Shown: one piece after another, positions 9,087 through 18,384 of the stretch
Layout: every line of letters begins with the position of its first letter
How positions within the stretch are numbered: the first letter of the stretch is position 1
DNA from: an uncultured Eubacteriales bacterium
GTDB taxonomy: Bacteria; Bacillota; Clostridia; Oscillospirales; Ruminococcaceae
Length of the DNA: 59,856 nucleotides
Direction: 5' to 3'
Assembly (NCBI GenBank): GCA_900314975.1
Contig: OMXI01000016.1
Coordinates: 1 to 59,856 of the forward strand
Notes under the pieces: generated by a model
The model's database searches: none
The model's input: only the letters and a program-made list of their open reading frames with translations
What the model was told of the DNA's origin: nothing
Translations under genes and position numbers: made by a program

Positions 9087-11780
9087 TTATTCTGTTCGCA
9101 GGGCTATCACCGGGTCTTTTTTCGCTGCGCGCTTTGCGGGGATAAAGCCGCCTATCATTGTCATACACATACTTATCAGTATAAGCACTATGCTGTACCT
9201 TATGGGCAGTCTTGCGGTGACATCTATTCCGTCTGCAAGCCGCTTTATCAGCGAATTTATCGGGAAAAGCAGTATCTCGGAAAGGATAACTCCGAGCGCG
9301 CCCGCGCAAAAGCCGATAATGAATGTTTCTGCATTGAACACCTCGGAGATGTTGTGCTTTGATGCGCCAAGCGCACGCAGTATGCCTATCTCCTTTGTAC
9401 GTTCGAGCACGGAGATGTGCGTGATTATGCCTATCATTATGCTTGAAACGACCAGCGACACTGCAACGAACGCTATAAGCACATAGGTTATCGCATTGAC
9501 TATGGACGTTATCGACTCGGTTATCAGCGCGACGTAGTCGGTATAGGTTATCATCTTATCGGTGGGGACAGATGCGTTGTATTTTTCTATGCACTCGTTT
9601 ATCTTGTCCTTGTCCTCAAAGCTGTCGCTGTAGATGTTTATTGCCGACGGCGCGTCGAGGCTGACCTTGCCGAAATTATCCATATTGTCGCTGTAGGTAG
9701 CGCCGGAGATGTAGTTGTCGTATATCTGGATAAGGAACGGCTTGCTCTGCTCTGATGCCGCCCACTCGTCAAGCAGCTTTGCCATAGCGGCTTCGTCCTG
9801 CATTGCGCTGCCCTCAAGACCGCCTGTATACATAGCCAGGGTGTAAAGACCTGCCTTTTCGCTGACACCGAGATTTGCTATATACTTTCTTGCATCTGCG
9901 AGCTTTTCGCTTTCGTCCGCCGCATCAAATTTCATACCGGTAAGCACGTTGGTGTCCTTTGATGCCTCCTGCGCTTTGACTACCTCGCTTGCGTCGGTAT
10001 GCTCTATCACGTAATGTGTCAGCGCGGAGGTATAGCCTATCGCGGAATCTATGCCGACCTTGACATTTTCCTTTTCCCTGACAATGCCCGTTATCTTAAT
10101 GGGTATCGCATTTTTCAGCAGTTTTTTCTCGTCAAGCTCGCTTATCATTGAGAATCTGCCGTCAGCGCCTTTTTCGTATCTGTCGCAGGCGGGCACGAGG
10201 TAGAATGTTTTGCCGCACACGTCCTCGTAGGAAAAGGTCAGTTTATCGACGCTCTTTCCTCTGCCTATCTTATCGGCGATGTCGGAATACTCCTCGGCGG
10301 TGATGATGCCAAGCTGGTAAAGCGCCTCGGCAGAAACCGAGCTGTTTGAGTCAAGCACCAGCACGACCTCGTCATATGCGCTGCACCAATCGCCGTAAAC
10401 AACGTCATAGTTATCAAGCATAACGCTGCTTATCGCGTCGTCGCCGACGCCTTTCATTATCTCGCTGAAGTTATCCGCGCCCGAGCCTGTGCTTCCGCCA
10501 AGCGAGGCAAGTATTGATGATGAACTGCTGCTTTTCTTTCCGCCGCGTGATTCGCCTATCTTATCGGGGTCGGCGTTGCTGTTTACAAGGCGCTGCTTGC
10601 TGTCGCGGCTGAACACCTCAAAGTTGAGGTCATACGCATAGACCACTCCGTTTTCGCCGAGATACTTCTGTATCTCGCTGCTTGGGTCATCAAGGTATTT
10701 TTTGAACGAGGTGAGGTCGTTGTCCATAATGCTTGACCGCCGTATGCGCCTTCGTTCAAGCTTTGAGTAGCTTGCATACACCGCGCCGTCCTGCTTTTCT
10801 TCGTCCTTGTTGGAATTGCTGCGCCTGCTTATCATAGCGGTCATATCCATTGCCTTGCTGGTTATGGTTATCGGGTAGGAAAGCATTGTTTCCTTCTGCT
10901 TTTCGTAGATGTATGTATTAACGCCAGTTGAGAGCGCAAGTATCAGCGCTATGCCGATAATGCCGATAGAGCCTGCAAAGGACGTGATTATCGTTCTGCC
11001 CTTTTTGGTACGCAGATTGTTGAAACTGAGTGCAAGCGAGGTGAGAAAATTCATCTTGGCTTTGCCCAGTCTGCCCGTTTTTTCCTCCTGCTGTGTCTGT
11101 GGTGTGAACGGGTCGGTATCGTCGGTTATTTTGCCGTCTTTGAGCTTTATTATTCTCGTTGCGTACTCGTCTGCAAGCTCGGGGTTGTGCGTTACCATAA
11201 CAACGAGCCTGTCCTTTGCGACCTGCTTGAGCAGCTGCATTACCTGTATAGACGTTTGCGAATCAAGTGCGCCTGTAGGCTCGTCTGCAAGCAGTATATC
11301 GGGGTCATTGACAAGTGCGCGCGCGATAGCAACACGCTGCATCTGCCCGCCCGAAAGCTGATTGGGGTGCTTATGGATATGCTCTGCCAAGCCTACATCT
11401 TCAAGCGCTTTTTTGGCGCGCTTTTTGCGCTCACTGCGCGACAGTCCGCCGATAGTCAGCGCAAGCTCGACATTTGCAAGCACGCTCTGGTGCTGTATAA
11501 GGTTGTAGCTTTGGAACACAAAGCCTATGGCGTGGTTGCGGTAGGCGTCCCAATCCTTGTCCTTATACTTTCTGGTCGAGGTCGAATTGATGATAAGTTC
11601 GCCACTGTCGTATCTGTCAAGTCCGCCGATTATGTTCAAAAGCGTGGTTTTTCCGCTGCCTGACGGACCGAGTACCGCAACGAACTCGCTGTCACGCAGG
11701 TCAAGGCTGACACCGTCAAGCGCTTTCTGAACCAGCGTACCTGTTTTGTACTGTTTAGAGATATTCTTTATCTGAAGCAT
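9087..11780 (-). CDS. MacB-like ABC transporter, fused ATPase and permease
   Basis: This is an 897-aa fusion. The N-terminal ATPase has Walker A GPSGSGKTT (residues 38-46), signature LSGGQMQRVAIARAL and Walker B LLADEPTGALD. A linker follows, then a first TM segment near residue 280, a large extracytoplasmic domain of about 450 residues, and three C-terminal TM segments of the FtsX/MacB type ending in GGFIPAKRAAKKDPVIALR. Such mechanotransmission exporters move lipoproteins, peptides or antimicrobials without crossing substrate through the TM domain. The start is the ATG at 11780 after AGAAGGGGAG; an upstream ATG at 11816 lies in the promoter. It is divergent from a C1-peptidase lipoprotein, which may be a functional partner (inference). 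Confidence 0.88.
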   Translation of the reverse strand: MLQIKNISKQYKTGTLVQKALDGVSLDLRDSEFVAVLGPSGSGKTTLLNIIGGLDRYDSGELIINSTSTRKYKDKDWDAYRNHAIGFVFQSYNLIQHQSVLANVELALTIGGLSRSERKKRAKKALEDVGLAEHIHKHPNQLSGGQMQRVAIARALVNDPDILLADEPTGALDSQTSIQVMQLLKQVAKDRLVVMVTHNPELADEYATRIIKLKDGKITDDTDPFTPQTQQEEKTGRLGKAKMNFLTSLALSFNNLRTKKGRTIITSFAGSIGIIGIALILALSTGVNTYIYEKQKETMLSYPITITSKAMDMTAMISRRSNSNKDEEKQDGAVYASYSKLERRRIRRSSIMDNDLTSFKKYLDDPSSEIQKYLGENGVVYAYDLNFEVFSRDSKQRLVNSNADPDKIGESRGGKKSSSSSSILASLGGSTGSGADNFSEIMKGVGDDAISSVMLDNYDVVYGDWCSAYDEVVLVLDSNSSVSAEALYQLGIITAEEYSDIADKIGRGKSVDKLTFSYEDVCGKTFYLVPACDRYEKGADGRFSMISELDEKKLLKNAIPIKITGIVREKENVKVGIDSAIGYTSALTHYVIEHTDASEVVKAQEASKDTNVLTGMKFDAADESEKLADARKYIANLGVSEKAGLYTLAMYTGGLEGSAMQDEAAMAKLLDEWAASEQSKPFLIQIYDNYISGATYSDNMDNFGKVSLDAPSAINIYSDSFEDKDKINECIEKYNASVPTDKMITYTDYVALITESITSIVNAITYVLIAFVAVSLVVSSIMIGIITHISVLERTKEIGILRALGASKHNISEVFNAETFIIGFCAGALGVILSEILLFPINSLIKRLADGIDVTARLPIRYSIVLILISMCMTMIGGFIPAKRAAKKDPVIALRTE

Positions 11781-11804
11781 TTTTATCGCTCCCCTTCTGT
11801 AAAT

Positions 11805-11833
11805 AATATAGCACATTGATTTACTTTCGTCAA
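11805..11833 (-). promoter_or_regulatory. Sigma-A promoter of the ABC transporter
   Basis: On the minus strand TTGACG (11828-11833), 17 bases and TATATT (11805-11810). It faces away from the promoter of the C1 lipoprotein, only 20 bases apart, so shared control is possible. Confidence 0.75.
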
Positions 11834-11853
11834 TAATGTTTACAAAAGTTTTG

Positions 11854-11882
11854 TTGACACGGTTGTTGCTATGTTGTATACT
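11854..11882 (+). promoter_or_regulatory. Sigma-A promoter of the C1-peptidase lipoprotein
   Basis: TTGACA (11854-11859), a 17-base spacer and TATACT (11877-11882), followed by AAAAGGGG and the ATG at 11911. Confidence 0.85.
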
Positions 11883-11910
11883 GGGTTAAAAACAGAAAAG
11901 GGGTAATCAT

Positions 11911-13227
11911 ATGAAAATCAAAAAACAGCTTTCAGCGTTTCTGCTTGCGCTTTCGCTTGCGGTTATGAACGGCTGCGGCGATTCAAGTGCGGGTGATAAG
12001 CTAAGCTCGGCGGCTGATCCATCGGTTTCATCATCGCAGGCTGAGTCCTCGTCGGCGGCAGACAGCTCGTCATCTGCGGCGGACTCATCGTCACAGGCGG
12101 CTGTGGTGTATGATTATGAACACGGCACAGACGGCTACTACAACTTAATGGATGAGCTTAAACTCTTTCAGATGAAAACTCAGCAGGCAGGCACCTGCTG
12201 GCTGTATGCAGGCAGGGCAAGTATGCAGACAAGCTATGAAAAGCAGACCGGCAAAGAGCTGAAAATGGAGATATACGATATGCTCGATGCCGTTTACGGC
12301 GCAGGCAAGCAGGAGGGCTTTTTCGTAAACAGCGGTGTCGATAAAGGCGAAGTAGGCGGCTGGCAGTGGATGATCACGGATACCCTTTCAAGAGGCTATA
12401 AGGACGGCATCACGCTGGACAGCTCTATTATAATCGACCCGACCGACCGCGAGGCTATCAAAAACGCTATAAAAACAAGAGGCGGCATTGCGGCTGAGGT
12501 GCTTGACAAACCGATGTATTATGGCACTTTCGGCAAGTATTACACCACCAACTACGGTTCTCCCGACGAGTTTGACCATGATGTGACTATCGTTGGATAT
12601 GACGACCATTTCCCGAAAGAATATTTCTCCACACCCGCATCACAGGACGGTGCATGGATAGTTTACAATTCAAACACAGGAATGATGCTCAATTACCTCT
12701 CCTACGATTCAAAGCTTGGCTATGCGATTTCCCATACCGTCAGCGATAAGTATTCGCAGGTACTGAGCTATGACGCAGGCAACGAAATGGACAGATACGT
12801 TAAGACGGGCGGCTCCACAAAGGTCGCAAACGTTTTCCACAAAGCCGGCAAGCTGGCGGCTGTAGGCACTTTCAACGATTTTGACAAGCAAAGCATCAAG
12901 ATAGAAATTATGTCCGCCGATCTCAAGAACGTGCTGTACACGCAGGACGCTGTGCTTGACTACCACGGCTACCACACGGTAGAGCTTACCAAGCCCGTTG
13001 AGGTCAGCGATTTTGCGGTAGTTGTAACATACGAAAAGGGTGCGCCTGTTGAGGGTGAATCGATCGAAAATGGCGAAGGTATGTACAAGACCGTATCAGA
13101 AAAGGGTCAGTCGTTCGTGTTCGCCGGCGGCACCTGGAAGGACCTTTCCGACGCTGACGCAAAGACAGTTTTAAAGACTGATTTTGCTCCCGGCAACGCT
13201 TGTATCAAGGCACTGTATGCAAAATAA
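11911..13227 (+). CDS. Papain-like (C1 family) peptidase lipoprotein
   Basis: This is a 438-aa surface lipoprotein. The signal peptide ends with a weak lipobox (VMNGC, Cys22), followed by a Ser/Ala-rich linker (residues 30-64) as a wall spacer. The C1-type catalytic parts are visible: Gln91/92 and QAGTCW with nucleophile Cys96, His in EFDHDVTIVGYDDH (about 223), and Asn in WIVYNSNTG (about 255). The C-terminal 150 residues form a beta-rich domain of the kind following Gram-positive C1 peptidases. It probably cleaves proteins or peptides outside the cell. It is monocistronic, divergent from the ABC exporter, and followed directly by a TIR element. Confidence 0.85.
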   Translation: MKIKKQLSAFLLALSLAVMNGCGDSSAGDKLSSAADPSVSSSQAESSSAADSSSSAADSSSQAAVVYDYEHGTDGYYNLMDELKLFQMKTQQAGTCWLYAGRASMQTSYEKQTGKELKMEIYDMLDAVYGAGKQEGFFVNSGVDKGEVGGWQWMITDTLSRGYKDGITLDSSIIIDPTDREAIKNAIKTRGGIAAEVLDKPMYYGTFGKYYTTNYGSPDEFDHDVTIVGYDDHFPKEYFSTPASQDGAWIVYNSNTGMMLNYLSYDSKLGYAISHTVSDKYSQVLSYDAGNEMDRYVKTGGSTKVANVFHKAGKLAAVGTFNDFDKQSIKIEIMSADLKNVLYTQDAVLDYHGYHTVELTKPVEVSDFAVVVTYEKGAPVEGESIENGEGMYKTVSEKGQSFVFAGGTWKDLSDADAKTVLKTDFAPGNACIKALYAK

Positions 13228-13234
13228 TGCACAA

Positions 13235-13419
13235 GATAAATCAGAATTTAGCGTCTTTGACGCTAACAGTGAATAGTGAATAACGAATAGTGAAAAGTTT
13301 ATAGTAAAGGTATCGCCTTTGGCGATATATTAAAATATGTGAGCGAAGCGAACACCACTACTATTCACTATTCACTTTTCACTCTTCACTATTCATTGCT
13401 TATCGGCGCAAAGCGCCGA
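13235..13419. repeat. TIR element copy lacking one terminal repeat
   Basis: The left terminal repeat GATAAATCAGAATTTA (13235-13250) is perfect. The interior matches the reverse complement of 20006-20199 over nearly its whole length, with a few changes around 13312-13335. The match stops after the hairpin TCGGCGCAAAGCGCCGA (13403-13419); the right terminal repeat is missing, and the sequence passes directly into the exonuclease reading frame. Confidence 0.85.
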
Positions 13420-13869
13420 GCTGTCGCTTTCGGCGCGGTGGTGGTCGAGTGCGATACCGTAGTAGTCGCACATATCGTTGAGCTTATGGCTGATATCGGG
13501 GAGGAGCTTTCTGCCTGCGCGCACGGTGCAGATGTACTTGACGCTGCTTTTCCACTCGATACCGTAGGCATTGAGACAATGCTTCAGCACGCCGAGGTCG
13601 AACACGGCATTGTGTGCAACAAGTATGCCGCTTTCCATAAACGGAGCGATTTTCTCCCACAGCTGCGCAAAGTTGGGTGCACCCGCAACGGTGCTGCTGC
13701 TTATGCCCGTAAGGCGCGTGTTGAACCGGTCAAAGCTCGTTTCGGGGTCAACGAGGGAATAAAAGCTGTCTGCTATCTCCCCCTCTTTTATCATAGTAAT
13801 GCCTATCGCGCTGATTCGGTTGTTGAAGCGGTTAGGGGTTTCTACATCAAAAACTGTGTATGTATACAT
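13393..13869 (-). CDS. DEDDh 3'-5' exonuclease with element-derived C-terminus
   Basis: This 158-aa DnaQ-like exonuclease shows FDVETPN (motif I, residues 7-13), HNAVFDLG (motif II, about 95-102) and HHRAESD (motif III), so the DEDDh site is complete. Homologues normally continue with a helix after motif III. Here only SSALCADKQ follows, and those codons are the hairpin of a TIR element (13403-13419 and adjoining bases), which also supplies the stop. It is therefore slightly truncated but may still be active. GAAAGGAAA precedes the ATG at 13869. The role is probably DNA or RNA end trimming; no partner is evident. Confidence 0.85.
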   Translation of the reverse strand: MYTYTVFDVETPNRFNNRISAIGITMIKEGEIADSFYSLVDPETSFDRFNTRLTGISSSTVAGAPNFAQLWEKIAPFMESGILVAHNAVFDLGVLKHCLNAYGIEWKSSVKYICTVRAGRKLLPDISHKLNDMCDYYGIALDHHRAESDSSALCADKQ

Positions 13870-13943
13870 TGCGATTTCCTTTCGGTGAAATGTTGTCCTT
13901 ATTAAATATACCCAAACGCACGTAAAAAGTCAAGCGGCACACA

Positions 13944-13980
13944 AAAAAGCTCTGCGCAGAGCAAACCCTGCGCGGAGCTT
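13944..13980 (-). terminator. Terminator of the pilus operon
   Basis: On the minus strand AAGCTCCGCGCAGGG pairs with CTCTGCGCAGAGCTT and is followed by TTTTT. It starts directly after the TAA of the large adhesin. Confidence 0.85.
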
Positions 13981-16900
13981 TTAGTTTTGTTCAAGCCGTT
14001 CTTTGCGCTTGCGGCAGAGAATATACCCTATGCAAGCGGCTGAAACGCAAATTATTATTACCGCCCGTGCAAGCGGTGATGACAGACCTGCTGCAACGTT
14101 ACCGTTGAGTGTATTTGTGACAACAAGCGTTGTGGAGTCTGTAAAGGTGAACTGTACGGAGTTTTCAGCCTTATCCTGCTCGTCGCCGAGCCTGAATGTC
14201 GTTTTGTACTCGCTCTTTTTCTCCGTGACCTTGACATCCACGCCCTGCGGCAGCGCTATCTCAACCACGTCGCCGTGCTTCACGGTGAACTCACCGCCGC
14301 TGTGAGACATTTTAGTCTGCTCCTCGCCGTTTTTCGCCCAGACGAACTCGTCGTTCTCGCCAGCGCCCTGAACCTCTACAGTAAACGTGAAATCCTTATT
14401 CTTGCTGCCGAAAGCGCCGCTGACCTGCTTGGTGATAGTAAGCAGCTTCATTTCGGTATCCGTGCGCACATTCGGCACGCTGAGCGTATAGATGTAGCTG
14501 TCGTCTGTTTCAACGAGCTGACCGTTATACGAATCGCTGATAAGCGACGGAACGCCTATGGACGAGATCCGCAGCACGATATCGTCGTCAAGCTTGGTAT
14601 AGCCAAACGGCGCTTTGGTCTCGGTGAGGAAGAACACCGCACCGTTCTCGCCGGGGTTTATCACTCTGCCGCTGCTGCCGCCGCAGATATCGACCATACC
14701 GTTTTTGGTGACCATATCCTCAAAGCCTGTTAACGGGTCTTTGTTTTTGACGTAGCCGCTGACGGTGGTGTTTACCTGCTTGTACAGAGCAAAATGCGCA
14801 GCACCGAGTTTAAGGTTCTTATCCTCGCTGTCGGTTTTCATCAGCTTGAAATTGAACGGCTTGTTGTACACGTCAACAAACGCGGTAATTCCGTTGATGC
14901 CCGCCTTGCTGTTTGCCCATTTCAAGTCGGTATCTGCCGTTTCTCCCCACGCAGTCGTGCCGTCCTCGTAATACAGCGACACAGTTTCGTCGGGATTGAC
15001 TTTAAATCGCAGCGTCTTTTGCAGACCGACATAGCCCTTTGGCGCAGCTGTTTGCGTGAGCGTATAGAGCTTGTCGTGCTCAAAGTTATACAGTATCGTA
15101 ACTATACCCTCGGAATTTGATGTATACGTTCCGACTGTTTTGCCTGCGGCATCTGTCAGAGTGAAGATCCCGCCCTGCAATGCGTCGGCGCTGTCCCATT
15201 TGAAAAGGCGCACCGCTATACCGCCCTCGCGGGTGTTGGTTACCGTATCGACTCTTGCCGCGCCGTCATCAGCGCCCTGGGTGTAGGACACAACGTAGTT
15301 GAAATCCTTGTCGCTGTTTTCGCCCGCAGGCGTTGCCTGCGCCGTACGCGTAGCTGTAAGCCTTACAGAGCCTGCGCTGTCAATGGGCGTTAATGTTCCG
15401 TAATTTGTAACGGTTCCGTCGGAGCTGTCAAAATCGAACATCTTCATTGTGATGCCGTGCTTGGTGTTGTCGACAGTAGCGACCTCGTGCAGCTCGCCGT
15501 CCAGATTAAGATCCTCAAGCTTTGCAAAGTAAAACGGCACCGATACAGACTGTGAACAAGGCACAAGCTTTGTCTTTTCGTCATTGGGCTTCATACCGAT
15601 ATACGCATAGCGCGAATTATCCCACGCGATTATCTCCGAATAGAACTCGCCGTTTCGTCTGCCGGGCATATTGATGCCGATAGTATCGCTTGAAAGAGTC
15701 TGATCATCATGCATCTGCGGAGCGATATATTTTTCCGAGTACGGATTATACAGCTCGTAGTAGTAATTAGGCTGCTTTGTGACCTCGTCATAGTACTCGG
15801 TGAACACCCATTCCAGCGAGCCTGTGCCGTCGCCGAGCCACAGTATCTTACCGCCGCTTGCATAGCAGGGGTACAGCGTGCCGTTGTAGTCCACTGCATA
15901 GATGTCATATTTCTTTGTATCCTCGTTCCACAAACGAGTATAAACAATAACCCTCTGACCGCTGCGCGCCTCTGAAACGCTTATGCGGTCTGCCGAATAG
16001 GTTATCAGGTCGGAATCTGAAAGCTGTGCAAAATCGAGCAGATACAGCCACGTATCCGCGCCGCTGCCCGATGTCAGCGAAAAGCTCGCGGGAATGTTCT
16101 GCGCTTCGTCCGCTGCGCTGAATGTGACATACTTGCCGTTATAGCCAAGCCTTATCCTGCCATTGCTGTCGGCGCTCACCTTGAAAGCGGCAGCGCTGTC
16201 CGCACTGTCGGTAAGCGCAAGGTCATCGCCGTTCACCGTGAGGTACTTTGTGCCGCTGCTTGTATCGCCTTTGAGCTTGTAGGTATCCTCTCCTGCACTT
16301 TGGAAAGTCCACCTTGTGACCTCGCTGCCCTCGTCAACGTACAATGTGGCGCTGTTGTTGCTTTCGGTCTTGTGCGTTACAAGCTGTACAAGTGTGTGAA
16401 CATTTTTGTCCCCTGCCATAAGTGCGAAGCCGTGTGTACCGCTTGTGTAATTCATCAAGCCGTAGGTCTTGCCGCCGAGCTTGTAGGGGTCTGTTTCTAT
16501 CGGCTCATAGTACCAGAATGATAGCTTTGCGTTGGCATCGCCCTTGCCGCTAAATGCAGCAAACGCACTGCCGTTCGTGCCGCCCTGCATATTGCAGCAG
16601 AAATTGTTGCTTCCTGCGATAATGAAGTTTGCAGCCGTATTGTCGTTCGTCGGCTTTTCAATCGCGAACGAGCTTGCCTCGCTCTTATCCGTAACAAAAG
16701 AAAGGCTGTTAGTACTCTGCTTAAGATATTTTTTGCTGCCCTGCTCGATACAGTATATCTTGCACGAGGTCACGGCAGTTTTTTCCGTGTTCAGTACAGC
16801 ATCCTCAATATAATACTTGCTTGCCTTGTAGGTCTCACCGTCATCAAGCGTTCTGTATGCGTCCTCGGGGTGCTGATTTTTTGCAGGTAATTTTGTCTTG

Positions 16901-17568
16901 GTTATACCCGTTCTTGATGAATTACCACCGACATTGCTCTCCTGATGCGATGTGAAAAAGTATGTTCCGCCTATATTGCCTATATACATACCCTTTTGCG
17001 CATTGGCAACAACAGTTTCAAGGCTCTGCGCCTTTATCCAGCCTTGGCTGCCCGTATACGGCTGCACGTCATCGTCAACAACTATCTCATACACGCTGAA
17101 GCCAGCTGCATAAAAGCTTATCTTTCCGTCTTCAAACGTGAAGTCGGTTATCTGCTCGCGCACACCGTCATCGCGGATATGCCAAAGCTCTATACTGCTG
17201 CCCTGTGTGATCTTCGGGTCGGTTATCTCAACGCGGATAGGGCTGTCCTTGCTCGGCTGGAACTCGCTGTCGCCGTCGGTGATAGTGATGTCATAGGCGG
17301 CTGTTCCCTGCTGTTCGTCCGAAACGTCCACTGCCTCGGCAGTCGCGCCCTTGGGCATCATTCCGTCAAGCGTTACGACCTGCTGCGCCTGCTCGCCGTT
17401 GGGGTAAAGCTCAATGCTCTGATGTGTCAGCTGCGTTTGTGCCTGCTCACCTGACACGACCTGTTCTTCGGCAAACGCATTAAGGGGGAAATACACGCTG
17501 ACTGAACCAAGCAGCATAGCAAATGCGCACACTGCACTCGTCAGGCGCCTGACTATACGCTTTTTCAT
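13981..17568 (-). CDS. Large Cna-B/SpaA-type pilus adhesin (probable tip protein)
   Basis: This is a 1195-aa secreted protein. A signal peptide (residues 1-33, cleavage near AFA-EE) is followed by a long beta-rich region, then two SpaA/Cna-B modules (about 800-890 beginning NTREGGIAVRLFKWD, and about 920-1030 beginning KPFNFKLMKTD) and a final module beginning MKLLTITKQVSGAF (about 1055-1160) typical of isopeptide-stabilised pilins. The C-terminus is a hydrophobic helix plus RKRKERLEQN, as in sortase substrates. No LPXTG is present; the residues before the helix are NVAAGLSSP. The ATG at 17568 follows AAGGAGGGGG. It lies downstream of the class B sortase and backbone pilin, so it is the likely Cpa-like tip subunit. 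Confidence 0.85.
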   Translation of the reverse strand: MKKRIVRRLTSAVCAFAMLLGSVSVYFPLNAFAEEQVVSGEQAQTQLTHQSIELYPNGEQAQQVVTLDGMMPKGATAEAVDVSDEQQGTAAYDITITDGDSEFQPSKDSPIRVEITDPKITQGSSIELWHIRDDGVREQITDFTFEDGKISFYAAGFSVYEIVVDDDVQPYTGSQGWIKAQSLETVVANAQKGMYIGNIGGTYFFTSHQESNVGGNSSRTGITKTKLPAKNQHPEDAYRTLDDGETYKASKYYIEDAVLNTEKTAVTSCKIYCIEQGSKKYLKQSTNSLSFVTDKSEASSFAIEKPTNDNTAANFIIAGSNNFCCNMQGGTNGSAFAAFSGKGDANAKLSFWYYEPIETDPYKLGGKTYGLMNYTSGTHGFALMAGDKNVHTLVQLVTHKTESNNSATLYVDEGSEVTRWTFQSAGEDTYKLKGDTSSGTKYLTVNGDDLALTDSADSAAAFKVSADSNGRIRLGYNGKYVTFSAADEAQNIPASFSLTSGSGADTWLYLLDFAQLSDSDLITYSADRISVSEARSGQRVIVYTRLWNEDTKKYDIYAVDYNGTLYPCYASGGKILWLGDGTGSLEWVFTEYYDEVTKQPNYYYELYNPYSEKYIAPQMHDDQTLSSDTIGINMPGRRNGEFYSEIIAWDNSRYAYIGMKPNDEKTKLVPCSQSVSVPFYFAKLEDLNLDGELHEVATVDNTKHGITMKMFDFDSSDGTVTNYGTLTPIDSAGSVRLTATRTAQATPAGENSDKDFNYVVSYTQGADDGAARVDTVTNTREGGIAVRLFKWDSADALQGGIFTLTDAAGKTVGTYTSNSEGIVTILYNFEHDKLYTLTQTAAPKGYVGLQKTLRFKVNPDETVSLYYEDGTTAWGETADTDLKWANSKAGINGITAFVDVYNKPFNFKLMKTDSEDKNLKLGAAHFALYKQVNTTVSGYVKNKDPLTGFEDMVTKNGMVDICGGSSGRVINPGENGAVFFLTETKAPFGYTKLDDDIVLRISSIGVPSLISDSYNGQLVETDDSYIYTLSVPNVRTDTEMKLLTITKQVSGAFGSKNKDFTFTVEVQGAGENDEFVWAKNGEEQTKMSHSGGEFTVKHGDVVEIALPQGVDVKVTEKKSEYKTTFRLGDEQDKAENSVQFTFTDSTTLVVTNTLNGNVAAGLSSPLARAVIIICVSAACIGYILCRKRKERLEQN

Positions 17569-17637
17569 GCTTATCCCCCTCCTTTTAAAGTAAAATAGGA
17601 TCCTCAATTACAAAACAAGGGCAGACCTTCGTAAGAC

Positions 17638-17658
17638 CACTCACCGCCGCGGCGAGTG
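17638..17658. other. Intercistronic hairpin between sortase and adhesin genes
   Basis: CACTCACCGCCGCGGCGAGTG can fold into a strong stem (one mismatch) and has no T run on the minus strand. It lies between the sortase stop and the adhesin RBS, so it may be a processing or attenuation site that lowers adhesin expression relative to the backbone pilin. Function is inferred. Confidence 0.5.
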
Positions 17659-17680
17659 TTCAAAATGCCTGCCTCCCGTT

Positions 17681-18379
17681 CTATTCGCTGATATAGCAAA
17701 AAACTACTGTTTTTGTTGTTGAATTAGCTCCTGCGCAGGTAGCAAGACCGATAATGCGCTTATCCTTATCGACTGTCACGCCGTTTGCATTATCCTGTAT
17801 AAATTTTCTTATGCGCGAGCTGTCCATATTGAACACTGTCTTTTCTCTGCTGCTTACACGCATTGAGGCAAACACCTCCAGCTTATACACCTTTCGGGCG
17901 TCCCTGCCCACCAAAAGCGTGCCTGTGGTATGGCTTTTCAGATAAGCACGATTGAGAAAATCGTCAAGCGAACCGAACAGCTTGCCGTAGTCCATATGGT
18001 GACCGTAAATTATTGAAAAATCGTCTGAAAAATCGCTGCTGCACCTGCTGTCAAGGAATATGCTGCCTGTCAGAGAGTAATTCCCGAACGGGTCGGTACT
18101 CAAAAAACGGGTGTTGTCCTCGCCCTGCATAACGGGATAATCTATACTTGTACCGTCGATAGTTATCCAGCCCACCATTTCATCGGTGATAGGCGAATCC
18201 GCGGCTGCGGAATGTGCAGCGGGGTCGGGCTTGTATCGCAGTATATCTGCATCGAGCGTATGCGAAAACATATAATAGCTGTCATACGCCTGCCATATGC
18301 CGATTATCATAGCTATGACAAACACAAGCAGCATTGCCCAGCCGTAAAGCTCGTTGAGTTTTTTCCAGAATTTAAGCAA
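17681..18379 (-). CDS. Class B sortase (pilus-assembly type)
   Basis: This is a 232-aa membrane-anchored transpeptidase: an N-terminal TM helix (about 14-30), then the sortase fold with YGHHM (catalytic His127) and LATCAG (Cys215). The residue at the usual catalytic Arg position, a few residues after the Cys in the TVVF strand, is Lys223 (STTKTVVF). This is unusual, since that Arg is nearly invariant. Class B sortases such as streptococcal SrtC build FctA-type pili using (E/Q)VPTG-like signals, and the upstream pilin carries IPTG. The start is TTG at 18379, six bases after the pilin stop, behind GAGGAAG; it is translationally close-coupled. Confidence 0.88.
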   Translation of the reverse strand: MLKFWKKLNELYGWAMLLVFVIAMIIGIWQAYDSYYMFSHTLDADILRYKPDPAAHSAAADSPITDEMVGWITIDGTSIDYPVMQGEDNTRFLSTDPFGNYSLTGSIFLDSRCSSDFSDDFSIIYGHHMDYGKLFGSLDDFLNRAYLKSHTTGTLLVGRDARKVYKLEVFASMRVSSREKTVFNMDSSRIRKFIQDNANGVTVDKDKRIIGLATCAGANSTTKTVVFCYISE

Positions 18380-18384
18380 GGCGA

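Noticed and set aside
13235-13419. Short repeats that could suggest a CRISPR array (also at 1-98 and 20006-20199)
   Set aside because: The units are 7-bp tandem heptamers and hairpins without unique spacers of constant length; they belong to the TIR element.
13339-13905. 188-aa plus-strand open frame over the exonuclease and repeat
   Set aside because: It begins inside the TIR element and is antisense to the DEDDh motifs.
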